A stretch of 64,000 nucleotides of DNA from Rubripirellula tenax (GTDB lineage Bacteria > Planctomycetota > Planctomycetia > Pirellulales > Pirellulaceae): positions 124,001 to 188,000 of the forward strand of contig NZ_SJPW01000007.1 of the NCBI RefSeq assembly GCF_007860125.1, given 5' to 3'. The notes beneath the pieces are model-generated. The model did not search any database. It was not told the DNA's origin and was given only the letters and a program-made list of their open reading frames with translations. Positions 63,601 to 64,000 of this stretch are shown in pieces. The first letter of the stretch is position 1. Each line of letters begins with the position of its first letter. The position numbers were made by a program, and so were the translations under genes.

Positions 63601-64000
63601 TCCGGTCTTTCAACAAGCGTCTCTCGATCGCTTTGGCACGACTTTCACCAGTGACTACGATCGCGTCGGCCCGTTCATTCGCGGGAACGTCCTTAGCAAC
63701 AACTCGATCAACGGCTTGTTCGTTCGCGTGGTCACACCGGCTGCCGGACAACGTGAACCGATGACAGTTGCGGGTCGGTTCGACGACGCAGACATCGTTC
63801 ACACACTCAGCGAAGTCTTGGTGCTGCAGGGTGAACCGGGCGGTCCCGTCTTGTTGGAAGAACGTCCCGATGTTGTCAGCTCGACGATCGTTCCCGCTGC
63901 GGGCACAGGCGTCGGTACGCTGGTGGACGGAACCACGCTCGACTATCGCATCACGTTCGTGAATCAAAACGGATTCGAATCGCTTGCCAGCTTGCCGACT
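60689..64000 (+). CDS. Second giant secreted protein, paralogue of the first (partial)
   Basis: Open from ATG 60689 to the window edge (1104 codons), so the C-terminus is not seen. The start is MTKRRTLRRRSTSN, then ETLEKRELLA (23-32), the same export-type motif as the preceding gene. The order of parts copies the first ~1600 residues of that gene: Ig-like domain, matrixin-like segment without zinc ligands (QQQRTREILDLYSQSLGVQF; RGVGSLLGIG), PPC-like region (HRPEIRDADLYKFTVEKTG), NFWFRVTKTKDLA, beta-helix part with TPGDWAGIEFRHDFDYSEGR, and SINGLFVRVVTPAG / AGRFDDADIVHTL. It begins 184 bp after the first gene stops and is probably a tandem duplication. Likely secreted. Confidence 0.87.
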   Translation, partial: MTKRRTLRRRSTSNTSSRSLHHETLEKRELLAAEFGPRLISVATNSGTQFDLAGNNPLFEAPREVTFRFDGGQEINPATLSAFKFTASGGDGGFTEGNEVDVTPGFIGLGDSSRIVIARFASDLPDDQYRISISGYDDTANGLVALRNIDGDLFQPTSTINPATPSQDILMNIEVGPRVVAVVPQPIDYTTTPRTQLRNTIHVYFNNDALVNPSTPVVTSTGSPSDPTVVRPAFYNLFFTDDTVETGDDVVHNPTSVTFEAALNRATLTFSADLSTLTTSGDGTFRLRVGSSQALPTSLAPDTSDITTDVGDTFSAARDLGISFGSAGDASVTIGGVIEAPVGNTVQWPGIDSPGVRDDRRDAQVVGRADTTDGVDVFFYNFANLYGTDASQLPLENAITPAQQQRTREILDLYSQSLGVQFIETEDQGLQIVTGDLRALVETASTGPGLPFQEFRVNDEDPSRGVLILDAGENWYDGYGLSPDARPSWFVEALRGVGSLLGIGNTFEQVPGVASGSLPGLYDPTLFPVTTAANGFSIEPDFLSTSDIIPGQALHRPEIRDADLYKFTVEKTGRISIESFAQRLQDTSLLDTDLQLWKLNATTGKYDLVARNADFYGNDSFIGIDVAPNSGGAAATYVLGVTAAGNEDYNPNIEGSGGGGRSQGRYDMRISFVSSQVNTIVDTNESRLDGDSDGQQGGDFNFWFRVTKTKDLAAVGEPRTLFVSPTVGTNTTARGTVDAPLQTIAYALSQSRPGDIVRLLPDGGTDGRIDTTADNRAYEIGRASNGSILADGETLRVPKGVTVMVDAGSILKLRSAKISVGSESVDEDRSLAAFQVLGAPFLVDRDGAIIDGTVDITSYREESRDGVLLGADTNLLTTTPTPGDWAGIEFRHDFDYSEGRKVWENEGIFLDYVSHADIRYGGGSVQLTDPVVTPLQMLEARPTLVYNSISQSRDAAMSADPNSFAETNFAAPVFQQASLDRFGTTFTSDYDRVGPFIRGNVLSNNSINGLFVRVVTPAAGQREPMTVAGRFDDADIVHTLSEVLVLQGEPGGPVLLEERPDVVSSTIVPAAGTGVGTLVDGTTLDYRITFVNQNGFESLASLPT

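Overview
The window looks like chromosome of a planctomycete of the Rhodopirellula/Pirellulaceae type. The clues are a DUF1552 + DUF1592/1588/1585 cytochrome-type gene pair, two tandem giant secreted proteins with the N-terminal Leu-Glu-x-Leu-Glu-x-Arg-x-Leu-Leu-Ala motif and (in the first) C-terminal dockerin-like repeats, a very large kinase-STAND-FGE protein, an ECF sigma factor followed by a membrane partner, and many short transcription units on both strands. No rRNA, tRNA or CRISPR array was seen.

Layout. 1-4.5 kb: a tripartite RND efflux system, with adaptor and permease (cut by the window edge) on the minus strand and the TolC-like outer-membrane lipoprotein divergent on the plus strand. 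4.6-6.5 kb: XdhC-like and MobA/MocA-like molybdoenzyme maturation genes. 7.3-11.2 kb: the DUF1552/DUF1592 pair, overlapping by 4 nt. 11.7-16.1 kb: an ECF sigma factor, a five-TM membrane protein whose outer domain is a beta-lactamase/PBP-like fold without its serine nucleophile, and a secreted homologue that keeps all three catalytic motifs. 16.2-20.1 kb (minus): a zinc-ribbon methyltransferase, a SHOCT protein, a flippase-like membrane protein and an exported BCP peroxiredoxin. 20.3-24.7 kb: the 1465-residue Ser/Thr kinase-STAND-FGE protein, with an ISKra4-like insertion sequence (24713-26412) 7 bp past its stop. The IS transposase is split by a +1 frame change at an A7/T7 run, and its inverted repeats and a 4-bp duplication are visible.

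26.5-42.2 kb: LptF/LptG-type permease; seryl-tRNA synthetase; a tightly coupled five-gene operon (HpcH/HpaI aldolase, class II terpene cyclase, DUF116-polyprenyl synthase fusion, chorismate-lyase-like protein, TPR protein); a minus-strand phospholipid operon psd-pssA-pmtA, predicted to take CDP-diacylglycerol through PS and PE to methylated PE/PC; nadB; a class 3 lipase; a MoxR-type AAA ATPase. 42.6-64 kb: two tandem paralogous giant extracellular proteins, the first 5959 residues, the second running off the window.

Most notable are the sigma factor / pseudo-penicillin-binding sensor / active hydrolase trio, the isoprenoid operon with its DUF116 fusion, the kinase-STAND-FGE protein, and a recurring ~90-residue module inside the giant protein. 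All functional statements come from reading motifs and gene order; no database search was run.
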